Shown: in pieces, positions 37,631 to 45,542 of the stretch
Numbering within the stretch: the stretch's first letter is position 1
Layout: every line of letters begins with the position of its first letter
NCBI RefSeq assembly: GCF_030766825.1
Contig: NZ_JASFDV010000037.1
Location: 1 to 60,066 of the forward strand
DNA length: 60,066 nt
Direction of reading: 5' to 3'
Origin: Nocardiopsis sp. CC223A
GTDB lineage: Bacteria > Actinomycetota > Actinomycetes > Streptosporangiales > Streptosporangiaceae
The notes under the pieces: model-generated
What the model saw: only the letters and a program-made list of their open reading frames with translations
Databases searched by the model: none
Told to the model about the DNA's origin: nothing
Translations under genes and position numbers: made by a program

Positions 37631-37719
37631 GTCGTCCTCACTCCTGATCTGCTCCACCGCATCCGTCGTGTTCTCGGTCGCGTTCTCGGGACCGGTCGCG
37701 GCCGAAAGCCGCAGGGAGG

Positions 37720-38826
37720 TCATCGGGCGAGCTTCTCCAGCAGGCCGACGACCTCCGCCGGAGAGGGCAGCGCGGCCATCTGCTCCGCCAGCGCGCGGGC
37801 GTGGTCGCGGTAGGCGGGCTCGGACAGCAGTCGCCCGCAGGCCGCCGCGATGTCCTCGGCCCGCTGGGAGCCCGGTTCGAGGAGGATGCCCGCCCCGTAC
37901 TCGGCCAGGCGGCTCATGGCGTCGGCGGAGACGTCCTGTTCGACGATGAGCTGGGGCACCCCGGCGCGCAGGGCGGCCATATCGGTCACGCCGCCGCCGT
38001 GGTGCAGGATCACGTCGCAGGTGGGAGCGACCACGTCCAGGGGCGCCCAGCCCACGTGTGCGTCGGGCAGGTCGTCACGGATCTGGGCGGCGACGTGCTC
38101 GGCGGCTCCGAGCACCACCTCGACGCCGAGTTCGGCGACGCTCCGGGCCATGTGGACCAGGGCACCGGGGTCGGGCACCCGTGCCCCCGCGGTGATGTAG
38201 ACGCGGGGCCGCTCGTCCCGGGTGTACATCCACGGCTCCAGGGGGCGCTGAGGGTTCACCGGCAGCCAGCGCATCGGCTGACGCCCGGCCTCCTGGCCGG
38301 GGACGCGCAACCCCGGGGGGCAGATGTCGATCCACAGGTCGGGGTCGGGGACGGCGGTCAAGCCGCGCCGCCGGAGTTCGGGGGCCAGGACCTCGCGGGC
38401 GCCGGGGGCGTAGATGGCGGAGTCCGTACGGTCCCACTCCAGGCGCACGGACGGTATTCCGAGCGTGTGGGCCAGGAGCGGTGCGGAGTAGAACATCGAG
38501 CCGCCGACCACCAGGTCGGGTCGCCACTGTTCGGCCAGGTCGAGCAGCGCCGGCTGGCTGCGCAGGGCGATGTCGGCGTAGATGCGGCCGACGGCGATGG
38601 CCTGCTGGACCGGGTCCGCGGGGGCGTTGCCCATGAACTCGGCGACGTCGGCCCCCGTGACGGGGGCGATGGTGAAGGGGGTGAGACCGATGGCGGCGAT
38701 GTCGGGGACCACCCATTCGATGCCCCCGACCACGACCTCGTGCCCGGCCCCGCGCGCGGCGTAGGCAAGGGCCGCGTGGGAGAAGATCGGCGAAGGGCTG
38801 TTTCCCGGTATGAAGAGAATGCGCAT
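37720..38826 (-). CDS. Glycosyltransferase, GT1 macrolide/aminosugar type
   Basis: The 368-residue GT-B protein begins [20 protein letters not shown] and carries the nucleotide-binding [18 protein letters not shown] motif near residue 280. It is shorter than EryCIII or DesVII (about 420 residues) and no P450-like auxiliary partner was found in the window, so it may work alone. It is the first gene of the leftward operon and divergent from the dioxygenase gene. It should attach the aminosugar to the aglycone. Confidence 0.9.
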   Translation of the reverse strand: MRILFIPGNSPSPIFSHAALAYAARGAGHEVVVGGIEWVVPDIAAIGLTPFTIAPVTGADVAEFMGNAPADPVQQAIAVGRIYADIALRSQPALLDLAEQWRPDLVVGGSMFYSAPLLAHTLGIPSVRLEWDRTDSAIYAPGAREVLAPELRRRGLTAVPDPDLWIDICPPGLRVPGQEAGRQPMRWLPVNPQRPLEPWMYTRDERPRVYITAGARVPDPGALVHMARSVAELGVEVVLGAAEHVAAQIRDDLPDAHVGWAPLDVVAPTCDVILHHGGGVTDMAALRAGVPQLIVEQDVSADAMSRLAEYGAGILLEPGSQRAEDIAAACGRLLSEPAYRDHARALAEQMAALPSPAEVVGLLEKLAR

Positions 38827-38910
38827 GGGAATTCACTTTTCTGCGGCAGATGAGAACGCAGCCAAGGGTGGTCGTGGCCCCGGGGCAGGACAAGGGGCGC
38901 GAATCCGGTT

Positions 38911-38954
38911 TGTCATGTCGTCCGGTCCCGTGGAAATCGCGACATGACACAGTG
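38911..38954. promoter_or_regulatory. 10-bp inverted repeat in the glycosyltransferase/dioxygenase promoter region
   Basis: TGTCATGTCG at 38911-38920 and its exact complement CGACATGACA at 38940-38949 are separated by 19 bp. The right arm continues into the 15-mer also found at 26516-26530. This lies between divergent cluster genes and is the best candidate for a regulator-binding site in the window. Confidence 0.55.
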
Positions 38955-39020
38955 ATCACCGCATCTCTTCGGCCGGGGTCTCCGGGCGTTAGAAACGTGG
39001 GTGAACGCCTGGAAGGGAGA

Positions 39021-39824
39021 ATGGCCGTGACCGACGACACGGAACTGACGACTCCGGAGAACCTGACGGAGGAGGCGATCCGCAAGTACCGCGAGGAGGG
39101 GTACCTCCACATCCCCCGGGTCCTGACGGACGAGGAGGTCGCCGAGTGCTATGCGGACGCGAAGAAGCTCATCGAGGAGGAGAAGGGGGGTGTGTGGGAC
39201 GACTCGGTGGACGAGATGGTCAAGGACAAGGGTGCGACCGTCATGCAGTGGTTGGAGGAGGCCGAGACCCGCAGCGAGGCCCTGCGCCGCCTGGCCCTGC
39301 ACCCCCGGGTCACCACCATCGCCGAGATGATCTCCGGTCGTCCGCTGCGCATGTTCCGTTCGGAGATCCTGCGCAAGCCCAGCGACAACTCGGCGGCCAC
39401 CCCGCCGCACATCGACGAGCCGTACTGGCCGTGGCAGGGCGGTGTCACCATGACGGCCTGGGTGGCGCTGGTGGACGTACCGGTGGAGCGGGGGTGCATG
39501 TCCTTCGTGCCGGGCTCGCACAAGATCCCGCCTCCCGGCCCCGGTGACTGGGACATCTTCTCCAAGTATCCGGAGCTGTCGTGGCGTCCCCGGGTGACGG
39601 TGCCGCTGCGGGCCGGTGGATGCACCTTCCACAACGAGCGGGTCGTGCACATGGCCGGGGCGAACCTGAGCGGTTCCGACCGCTTGTCGCTGGGGACGGT
39701 GTACATCGACGCCGAGACCCGGTTCGACGCCGACGCGGGCTTCTCCGAGGAGGACCTGGGGTTCGGCCCCGGTGACCTCATCGTCGGGGAGAAGTACCCG
39801 CCCGTGGGCACGTTCGCCGGCTGA
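39021..39824 (+). CDS. PhyH-family Fe(II)/2-oxoglutarate dioxygenase
   Basis: The 267-residue protein has the metal triad expected of phytanoyl-CoA dioxygenase-like enzymes: His130 and Asp132 in HIDEPYWPW and His210 in VVHMAGANLSGSDR, with Arg221 as the co-substrate ligand. The start ATG 39021 follows a GGAAGGGAG site. Such enzymes hydroxylate or otherwise oxidise unactivated carbons in many clusters. The target could be the prenyl chain or the aromatic core. Idi follows 6 bp downstream. Confidence 0.87.
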   Translation: MAVTDDTELTTPENLTEEAIRKYREEGYLHIPRVLTDEEVAECYADAKKLIEEEKGGVWDDSVDEMVKDKGATVMQWLEEAETRSEALRRLALHPRVTTIAEMISGRPLRMFRSEILRKPSDNSAATPPHIDEPYWPWQGGVTMTAWVALVDVPVERGCMSFVPGSHKIPPPGPGDWDIFSKYPELSWRPRVTVPLRAGGCTFHNERVVHMAGANLSGSDRLSLGTVYIDAETRFDADAGFSEEDLGFGPGDLIVGEKYPPVGTFAG

Positions 39825-39830
39825 CCGGCC

Positions 39831-40403
39831 GTGTCCGAGAGCACCGGGCACGGGCCCGGACGGTCCACGATCCTGGTCGAACTGGTCGACGACGCCGGAA
39901 GGACGATCGCCACGCAGGAGAAGCTCGCGGCGCACCGGCCCCCGGGACGACCACACCGGGCGTTCTCCGTGTTCCTCTTCTCCTCCGATGGCCGGATGCT
40001 CCTACAGCGACGGGCCCAGGGCAAGTACCACTCCCCCGGCGTGTGGTCGAACACCTGCTGCGGCCATCCCCTGCCGGGGGAACCGCCGTTCCTGGCGGCG
40101 ACCCGGCGCACCGTGGAGGAGTTGGGGACGGCACCCCGGTCGCTGACGGCGGCCGGCACCGTCCGCTACGACCTGGAGGACCCGGGTTCCGGGCTGGTCG
40201 AGCGGGAGTTCAACCACCTCTTCGTGGGTCGGATCGCGGACGTCCCGCGACCCGATCCCGCCGAGGTGTCCGAAACGGCCCTGGTCGACCCCCGTGAGCT
40301 GAGCGGGTTCCGGGAGGACGCGGGCTTCTCCGTGTGGTTCGAGACGGTCCTGACCGCGGCCGCACCGGAGATACGGCGGCTGGTACCCGAACACCCCTGG
40401 TGA
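39831..40403 (+). CDS. idi: Isopentenyl diphosphate isomerase, type I
   Basis: The 190-residue Nudix-like enzyme interconverts IPP and DMAPP. It has the catalytic cysteine region WSNTCCGHP (residues 72-80) and the glutamates in VEREFNHLF (residues 123-131), as in type I enzymes. GTG 39831 follows the dioxygenase stop by 6 bp, so the two are co-transcribed. It completes the dedicated isoprenoid set, although dxr and ispD-F are not in the window. Confidence 0.95.
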   Translation: MSESTGHGPGRSTILVELVDDAGRTIATQEKLAAHRPPGRPHRAFSVFLFSSDGRMLLQRRAQGKYHSPGVWSNTCCGHPLPGEPPFLAATRRTVEELGTAPRSLTAAGTVRYDLEDPGSGLVEREFNHLFVGRIADVPRPDPAEVSETALVDPRELSGFREDAGFSVWFETVLTAAAPEIRRLVPEHPW

Positions 40404-40421
40404 GGGTTCCGGCATCGTACC

Positions 40422-40461
40422 CCGGGCCCCGCGGCGTTGCGCCAGACGCCGCGGGGCCCGG
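40422..40461 (+). terminator. Perfect 16-bp hairpin at the right cluster boundary
   Basis: A 16-bp perfect GC stem (40422-40437 pairing with 40446-40461) with an 8-nt loop follows idi by 18 bp. It lacks a T-run but is extremely stable. It probably ends the cluster transcript and marks the edge of the biosynthetic region. Confidence 0.7.
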
Positions 40462-40532
40462 CATATCCGGGGAGCCGTTGGAGGACGGCGTCGGAGAGGG
40501 CGGGGCCGTCTCCTGGCCTCATCACCTGGGAC

Positions 40533-40579
40533 TTGACAAGCCCGAGCTGATCAATAAAGTTGAGTGTGTTCGCATCAAG
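40533..40579 (+). promoter_or_regulatory. Hsp20 promoter with HAIR-like HspR site
   Basis: TTGACA at 40533-40538, a 16-bp spacer and TAAAGT at 40555-40560 make a good vegetative promoter. Overlapping the -10, GTTGAGT at 40559-40565, a 7-bp gap and CATCAAG at 40573-40579 resemble the HAIR operator (CTTGAGT-N7-ACTCAAG) bound by HspR. One half-site is weak. Confidence 0.6.
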
Positions 40580-40620
40580 TCATCGACGATGACGTCGAAG
40601 GTACTTGGAGGTGACGAGCG

Positions 40621-41046
40621 ATGCTGATGCGCACCGACCCGTTCCGTGAGTTCGACCGGATCACCCAGCGGCTCCTGGAGAACGGCCGACCGGCCGTCAT
40701 GCCGATGGACGCCTACCGCGAGAACGACGACTTCGTGGTCCACTTCGACCTGCCCGGGGTCTCCCCCGAGAGCATCGACCTCGAAGTCGAGCGGAACGTC
40801 CTCACCGTCAAGGCGGAGCGCCCCGGCCTGCGCCGCGACGACCTGGAACTGATCGTCAACGAGCGGCCGAGCGGCACCTTCAGCCGCCAGGTCTTCCTCG
40901 GGGACACCCTGGACACCGACCGGATCACCGCGAACTACGCCGACGGCGTGCTGACCCTGCGGATCCCGGTGGCCGAGCAGTCCAAGGCCCGCAAGATCAC
41001 GGTCGGCCACGACGCCGGGCGTGAGCAGACCTCGATCAAGGCGTAA
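40621..41046 (+). CDS. Small heat-shock protein, Hsp20/alpha-crystallin family
   Basis: The 141-residue ATP-independent chaperone has the alpha-crystallin beta-sandwich from about residue 38 to 128, including the closing NYADGVLTLRIPV strand. TTGGAGGTGACGAGCG before ATG 40621 supplies a strong ribosome-binding site. It is a single gene with its own promoter and terminator. It is probably heat-induced through HspR and unrelated to the neighbouring cluster. Confidence 0.95.
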   Translation: MLMRTDPFREFDRITQRLLENGRPAVMPMDAYRENDDFVVHFDLPGVSPESIDLEVERNVLTVKAERPGLRRDDLELIVNERPSGTFSRQVFLGDTLDTDRITANYADGVLTLRIPVAEQSKARKITVGHDAGREQTSIKA

Positions 41047-41076
41047 CGGTCGGACGCCTCTCCGCTTCTCTCCTGT

Positions 41077-41105
41077 GGGGGCCGTGTACGGACACGGCCC
41101 CCTTT
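41077..41105 (+). terminator. Intrinsic terminator after hsp20
   Basis: An 11-bp perfect stem (GGGGGCCGTGT at 41077-41087 with ACACGGCCCCC at 41092-41102) is followed by TTT, 31 bp after the hsp20 stop. Confidence 0.8.
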
Positions 41106-41112
41106 CCGCGTG

Positions 41113-41445
41113 TCACCGGCCACGCGGGGCGAGTGCCTCTTCCAGGTCGGCGTCGGCGCACCCGTAGGCGTTCATGACATGCATGAAAGCGACGGCGATG
41201 GACTCACGGATGACGGTGTCGCTGTTCATCGCCCAGAACTCCTTCTGGAGTGCGTTGAATTCTGCGGTGGCCGCATTGGTGAGGAGGTAGAGGGCCGACA
41301 GGTCGGGGGGCCGGTCGGCCTCGATACGCTCGCAGGGCGCGAGCGGAATCGACCTGCCCTTGCCGATCAGGTGGTCGGGGAAGGCGGGATCGTCCTCCAT
41401 GCCCTCCAGGTGGACGTGTTCGGCGGCGGTGTTGGTGACGGGCAC
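41113..41445 (-). CDS. Hypothetical protein, 110 residues
   Basis: I do not recognise the family. The protein is acidic and mostly helical, with no signal peptide or membrane segment. A stretch DRPPDLSALYLLTNAATAEF is followed by an EFWAMNSDTVIRESIAVAF helix. It lies alone between the hsp20 terminator and the MFS gene, on the MFS strand with a 60-bp gap. Its codon use fits the genome, which supports a real gene. Confidence 0.6.
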   Translation of the reverse strand: MPVTNTAAEHVHLEGMEDDPAFPDHLIGKGRSIPLAPCERIEADRPPDLSALYLLTNAATAEFNALQKEFWAMNSDTVIRESIAVAFMHVMNAYGCADADLEEALAPRGR

Positions 41446-41505
41446 AGGTCCCCCTCATCGACGGGGTCGCGCGGCCATCCCGGCGGCCCGGGCCGACAGA
41501 ACCGG

Positions 41506-42699
41506 TCAGCGGGCGGTGGCGGCAGCGGTGAGGAGCACGACGGCGGAGAACAGCAGGGCGCCGGGGGCGCCCACCACTCCGGCGACGGCGGACGCGGCGG
41601 CCGGGATGGCGACCTGACCGAGCCGGTTGCCCCAGATGCGCAGCGCCAGGGCGGAGCCGCGGGCGCCCTCGGGGGCCAGGGTGGTCACCTCGGCCATGGT
41701 GAGCGGCTGCCCCAGGCCGAGCAGGAACCCGCCCAGGCCCAATACGACGGCCAGGGCCGCGAACCCGCCCAGCGGCAGGGCCACCAGGGTCAACGCCAGC
41801 CCCGCGACGGCGGTGCTGGCGACGATGAGGGTCTTGCGCGACCAGCGGCGCAGCATCCACGGCAGGGTCAGGCGGGAGAGCAGGGAGGAGCCCGCGCGCA
41901 GGCTGAGCAGGACGCCGACGAGCACCGGCGGGATGCCCCGGCTCTCCGCGATGAGGGGCAGGTAGGCGGTGAGGATGTCCACTGCGGAGAGCAGTGCCAG
42001 GCTGGTCAGCAGAGCGGAGGGCATCCGGCGGCGGCGCAGCAGGTCCAGGGTGGGCACCGGCGGCGCGGCCTTCTGCTCGGCGGTGCGCCGGACCGGGCGC
42101 AGCCGGAACAGGGGCAGGAGTGGCAGTGCGCCCAGGGCGGCGACGGTCCCGGCGACCACCAGGGCGGTGGAGGTGGCCGCGAGCAGGGCGTCCCCGGAGG
42201 CGTCGGCGAGCATGGCACCGGAGATCAGGGGGCCGGCGAGCTGGCCCAGGGAGGCGGCGGCGGTGAACCAGCCGAAGTCGCGGTCCAGGTGCTCCGGGCG
42301 GGAGTGGCGGGCGATGAGGCCCTGCCCGGCGACCATGCACAGCAGGTGGCCGACGCCGACGACGGTGCTGGCCAGGGCGAGGCCCGCCAGCCCGCCGACC
42401 AGGGAGAGCAGCAGGCCGCCCGCGGCGAGGATGAACGAACCCAGGCCGACGATCCAGGCGATGCGCGCCGAACGGTCGGTGGCCCGGCCCAGCGGGACGG
42501 CGATGACCAGGGGCAGGAGCGCGTAGGCGGCGGTGATGAGGCCGACCTCGACGGCGTCGCCGCCGACGGCGATGGTGCGGTAGGAGATGAGGGGGCGGGT
42601 GAGGTTGAGGGCGGTGTGGGTGAGGACCACGCTGCCCAGCAGGGCCCAGAGCCAGCGGGTGTGTTCGGGGGGTTCTGCGGATTCCGCCGGTTCGGCCAT
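41506..42699 (-). CDS. MFS transporter, 12 TM
   Basis: The 397-residue membrane protein has about 12 hydrophobic helices with the VPLGRATDRSAR loop between TM2 and TM3, a common MFS motif A variant. The substrate is unknown; the family suggests an efflux carrier. A perfect inverted repeat 41 bp upstream suggests control by a repressor encoded elsewhere. It lies outside the recognised cluster. Confidence 0.85.
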   Translation of the reverse strand: MAEPAESAEPPEHTRWLWALLGSVVLTHTALNLTRPLISYRTIAVGGDAVEVGLITAAYALLPLVIAVPLGRATDRSARIAWIVGLGSFILAAGGLLLSLVGGLAGLALASTVVGVGHLLCMVAGQGLIARHSRPEHLDRDFGWFTAAASLGQLAGPLISGAMLADASGDALLAATSTALVVAGTVAALGALPLLPLFRLRPVRRTAEQKAAPPVPTLDLLRRRRMPSALLTSLALLSAVDILTAYLPLIAESRGIPPVLVGVLLSLRAGSSLLSRLTLPWMLRRWSRKTLIVASTAVAGLALTLVALPLGGFAALAVVLGLGGFLLGLGQPLTMAEVTTLAPEGARGSALALRIWGNRLGQVAIPAAASAVAGVVGAPGALLFSAVVLLTAAATAR

Positions 42700-42739
42700 G
42701 GTCCCCTCTCGCGCCGTGCCCTGTCGCTACACCTCGGGA

Positions 42740-42760
42740 GTGATCCCATCACGGGATCAC
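42740..42760. promoter_or_regulatory. 8-bp inverted-repeat operator before the MFS gene
   Basis: GTGATCCC (42740-42747), a 5-bp gap and GGGATCAC (42753-42760) form a perfect dyad of a size typical for TetR, MarR or GntR dimers. No regulator gene adjoins it. Confidence 0.55.
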
Positions 42761-43469
42761 TTACTTGTCTCTCGCCTCGGTGATGCTGAACGGCAAGGGG
42801 AGACGAGGGAGGGCAAGAGGAATCGTATCGGGGACGCGGTGGGGGGATACGGGCGGGTCGCGGTCTTCACCCCGGGTGGCCGGGGTCGCGAGCACGCCTG
42901 GGTTCCCCTTGCGGTGAAGGCTGCGGGCACGTGCGGGTTCACCCTCTGGGACACCTCAGTGAGCGGTTCTTGCTCCGGGCTGGGTCGGGGTCGCGGGCTC
43001 GGGTTCTAGTGGGGGTTGCCCACCCGGCCGGAAACCCGGGTCACAGCCGGAGGGTGGACCGGAATCCTCCGTCCCGGGGGTCGTTCACCTGACCGGGCTA
43101 CCCGGCCAGAGCCGGGGGTGGGGCCGCAGCGACCTTCCGGCCCGGACCGGCCCGCCTGCACGCTCACCCGTACCTTTTCAACGCTGTGGTGGGTGGCGGG
43201 TGTGCTGTACGGGGCCCGGCCACGGCCGGAGGGAGGATCACCTCCTTCGGCTCCGGGGGTTCGGGCGGGCGTTCCCTCCGTCCCGGGCACGTGTGGGTGG
43301 AGGCCGCGGTCACCCTCCCCGCCCAGAAGCAGGAGGTTGCCCACCCCGGCTGGGGTGCCCGGCCCCGGCCGGAGGGTGGACCGGGGCCTCCTCCGCAGGG
43401 GGTTGAGGCCGCGGTGGTCTTCTCCGCTTGGCCCCGGGAGGTGCCGCCGGCCTGGAGCCCCGGCCCCTG

Positions 43470-43717
43470 CCGGAGGGCGTCGCGCCGCCCCCGCCCCCAG
43501 GGGGTTGTCCACCCGCCCGGGAACCCCGGCCCCAGCCCGGAGGGTGAACCGGGGCATTCGCCCCGGGGGGTTGTTCACCCGACCGGAGTGCCCGGCCACA
43601 GCCGGAGGGCATCGCGCCGCCCCCGCCCCAGGGGGTTGTCCACCCGCCCGGGAACCCCGGCCCCAGCCCGGAGGGTGAACCGGGGCATTCGCCCCGGGGG
43701 GTTGTTCACCCGACCGG
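43470..43717. repeat. Tandem 131-bp direct duplication
   Basis: Two nearly identical copies (43470-43586 and 43601-43717) lie 131 bp apart; the inner 88 bp (43499-43586 and 43630-43717) look identical by eye. Each copy itself holds two related half-units of about 65 bp that begin GGGGGTTGT(C/T)CACCCG. Confidence 0.85.
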
Positions 43718-45065
43718 GAAGCTCGCCATAGCCGTGTCACGCCAGTGGGAACCCCGGCCATAGGGGGTCTTCGCGACAGAGGTGAAGGTTTCCAAAAGCC
43801 CGGCCGCTTGGAAACGGACGGGGCGCTCCGGGTGGGCCCGGCCCCGGCCGCAGTCGGCGCCCGGCAGAGTGGTGGAGGGAATCGTTGGGCGCACGTCCCG
43901 GGTGGTGGGGGTGTGACTGCCGGAGCCGGGTGCACGTGGAGCGTGCACACCCGCACCGCCTGGAAAGGGAGGCAATGGTCCGCCTGCAAACAGGAGGATG
44001 CTCCACGCTCGCTTGAAAGCCCGACCACAGGTGGGGTGACCCCGGCGGTGCCCGCCCTCCGCCACCCCAGGGGGGTTGAGGGAGGCGTTCCCGCGACCTA
44101 TACCCCAGGGGGGTGGACCGGAGCGCTCCCACGACCCCCGACCCCAGACCGGAGGAAGGACCGCACACCCCGGCCGCCCGGGGTGAAGGCAGGACACATC
44201 TGCGGCCCCGACCCCAGAAGGGGCGGACCCGGGCGTGCTCGCGATCCCCGCCACAGAAGGGGGGCGGGGGGAAGAGCCGCCGGCCTCCACCACCCGCAGG
44301 GATGCGACCCGCACCCGGCCCCCGGACCTGGCCGCCCGGGGGCGTCCGAAAAAAATGGTCTTCGCCACCGGCACCTCAGTGAGCGGGAGCGCTCTGGTTC
44401 ACCCTTGTGGAGCCCGGTCGCGAGCACGCCCGGGTCCACACCCCCCCTGCGTGGGGGTCGCGGTTCTTCTTCCGGTCCGGGGCCGGGGTCGCGGGAACAC
44501 TCCGGTTCACCCCCCGTGTGGCGGGGGTCTCAGTCCTTCCTTCCCTTCACCCCCCTGTGGTGGCGGAGGGCGGGCACCGCCGGGGTCACCCCGTCTGTGG
44601 TCGGGCTTTCAAGCGAGCGTGGAGCATCCTCCTGTGTGCAGGCGGACCATTGCCTCCCTTTCCGGGCGGTGCGGGTGTGCACGCTCCACGTGCACCCGGC
44701 TCCGGCAGTCACACCCCCACCACCCCGGGACGTGCGCCCAACGCACCGGTCTGCAAAGCTGCCGGGCGCCGACTGCGGCCGGGGCCGGGCCCACGCGTAG
44801 CGCCCCGTCCGTTTCCAAGCGGCTGAGCTTTTGGAAACCTTCACCTCTGTCGCGAAGACCCCCTATGGCCGGGGTTCCCACTGGCGTGACACGGCTATGG
44901 CTGAGCATTCCGGTCGGGTGAACAACCCCCCGGGGCGAATGCCCCGGTTCACCCTCCGGGCTGGGGCCGGGGTTCCCGGGCGGGTGGACAACCCCCTGGG
45001 GGCGGGGGCGGCGCGACGCCCTCCGGCAGGGGCCAGGCACTCCGGGCAGGTGGACAACCCCCTGG
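43561..45065. repeat. Long inverted repeat, arms of about 0.5 kb
   Basis: The segment from about 43561 to 44085 is the reverse complement, with scattered differences, of about 44541 to 45065. A fixed pairing sum (for example 43761 with 44865) holds along most of the arms, which meet around 44313 across a 455-bp non-matching centre. The arms carry a distinctive non-hairpin block (TTCCAAAAG at 43790-43798; its complement CTTTTGGAA at 44828-44836). Confidence 0.85.
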
Positions 45066-45136
45066 GGCCCGGCACCCCGGTGACGTGACACGGCCGGGGT
45101 CCCGGGCTCGCCGGGCGAGATGAACGCCGTTTCCGG

Positions 45137-45505
45137 TCAGGATCGGCTGGCGTCGATGACGCAGAAGCGGTTGCCCTCGGTGTCGGCGAGGACGACGAAG
45201 TCGGGGTCCTCGGGGTAGAGGTCCCAGTCGACGCGTTCGGCGCCTAGTGCCACCAGCCGGTCCACCTGGGCTGTCTGGTCGGCGGCGTCGCGGGCGTAGA
45301 GGTCCAGGTGGACCCGGGGGTGTTCCTGGACGGGCACGTCGCTCAGGCCGAGCGCCACCTGCACGCCGGGGCCGTGGACGGGGACCAGGACGACCCAGCG
45401 GTCGGTGCCGGGCTCGCGGGGCGTGTAGTCGAGGGCGGCGGCCCAGAATGCCGTGGCGCGGGCCACGTCGGAGACGCCCAGCACGACCGATCCGATGTTC
45501 AGCAT
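45137..45505 (-). CDS. VOC-family (glyoxalase-like) protein
   Basis: The 122-residue protein has the paired beta-alpha-beta-beta-beta modules of the vicinal oxygen chelate superfamily: SVVLGVSDVARATAFWAAAL at the N-terminus and DPDFVVLADTEGNRFCVID at the C-terminus. It could be a lyase, a dioxygenase or an antibiotic-binding protein; nothing here decides. ATG 45505 is chosen because it begins the first strand. It adjoins the repeat island. Confidence 0.83.
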   Translation of the reverse strand: MLNIGSVVLGVSDVARATAFWAAALDYTPREPGTDRWVVLVPVHGPGVQVALGLSDVPVQEHPRVHLDLYARDAADQTAQVDRLVALGAERVDWDLYPEDPDFVVLADTEGNRFCVIDASRS

Positions 45506-45542
45506 CTCCCGATTCTGCCCGAGGCGGGGCAAGAGGCCGGTA

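Larger units (their letters stand above)
42830..45110. repeat. Gene-free island of GC-rich hairpin repeats
   Basis: About 2.3 kb hold no credible gene. The DNA consists of many imperfect units of about 30-41 bp, each with a C-rich arm, a short loop and a G-rich arm; a recurring core is GGTTCACCC...GGGGTC (for example 44502-44530 and 44430-44460). On the left, units combine into about 65-bp tandem copies. CACCTCAGTGAGCGG occurs at 42952-42966 and again at 44372-44386. The open frames that cross it in all phases are repeat artefacts. Some units resemble type I-E CRISPR repeats, but there is no fixed repeat or spacer length and no cas gene. Confidence 0.8.

Noticed and set aside
42830..45110. 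CRISPR array
   Set aside because: Hairpin units look like degenerate CRISPR repeats, but repeat and spacer lengths vary, spacers are themselves repeat-like, and there are no cas genes in the window.
42830..45110. Long open frames across the repeat island on both strands
   Set aside because: They follow the repeats in every phase, give Pro/Gly/Arg-rich low-complexity sequence, lack ribosome-binding sites and match nothing recognisable.
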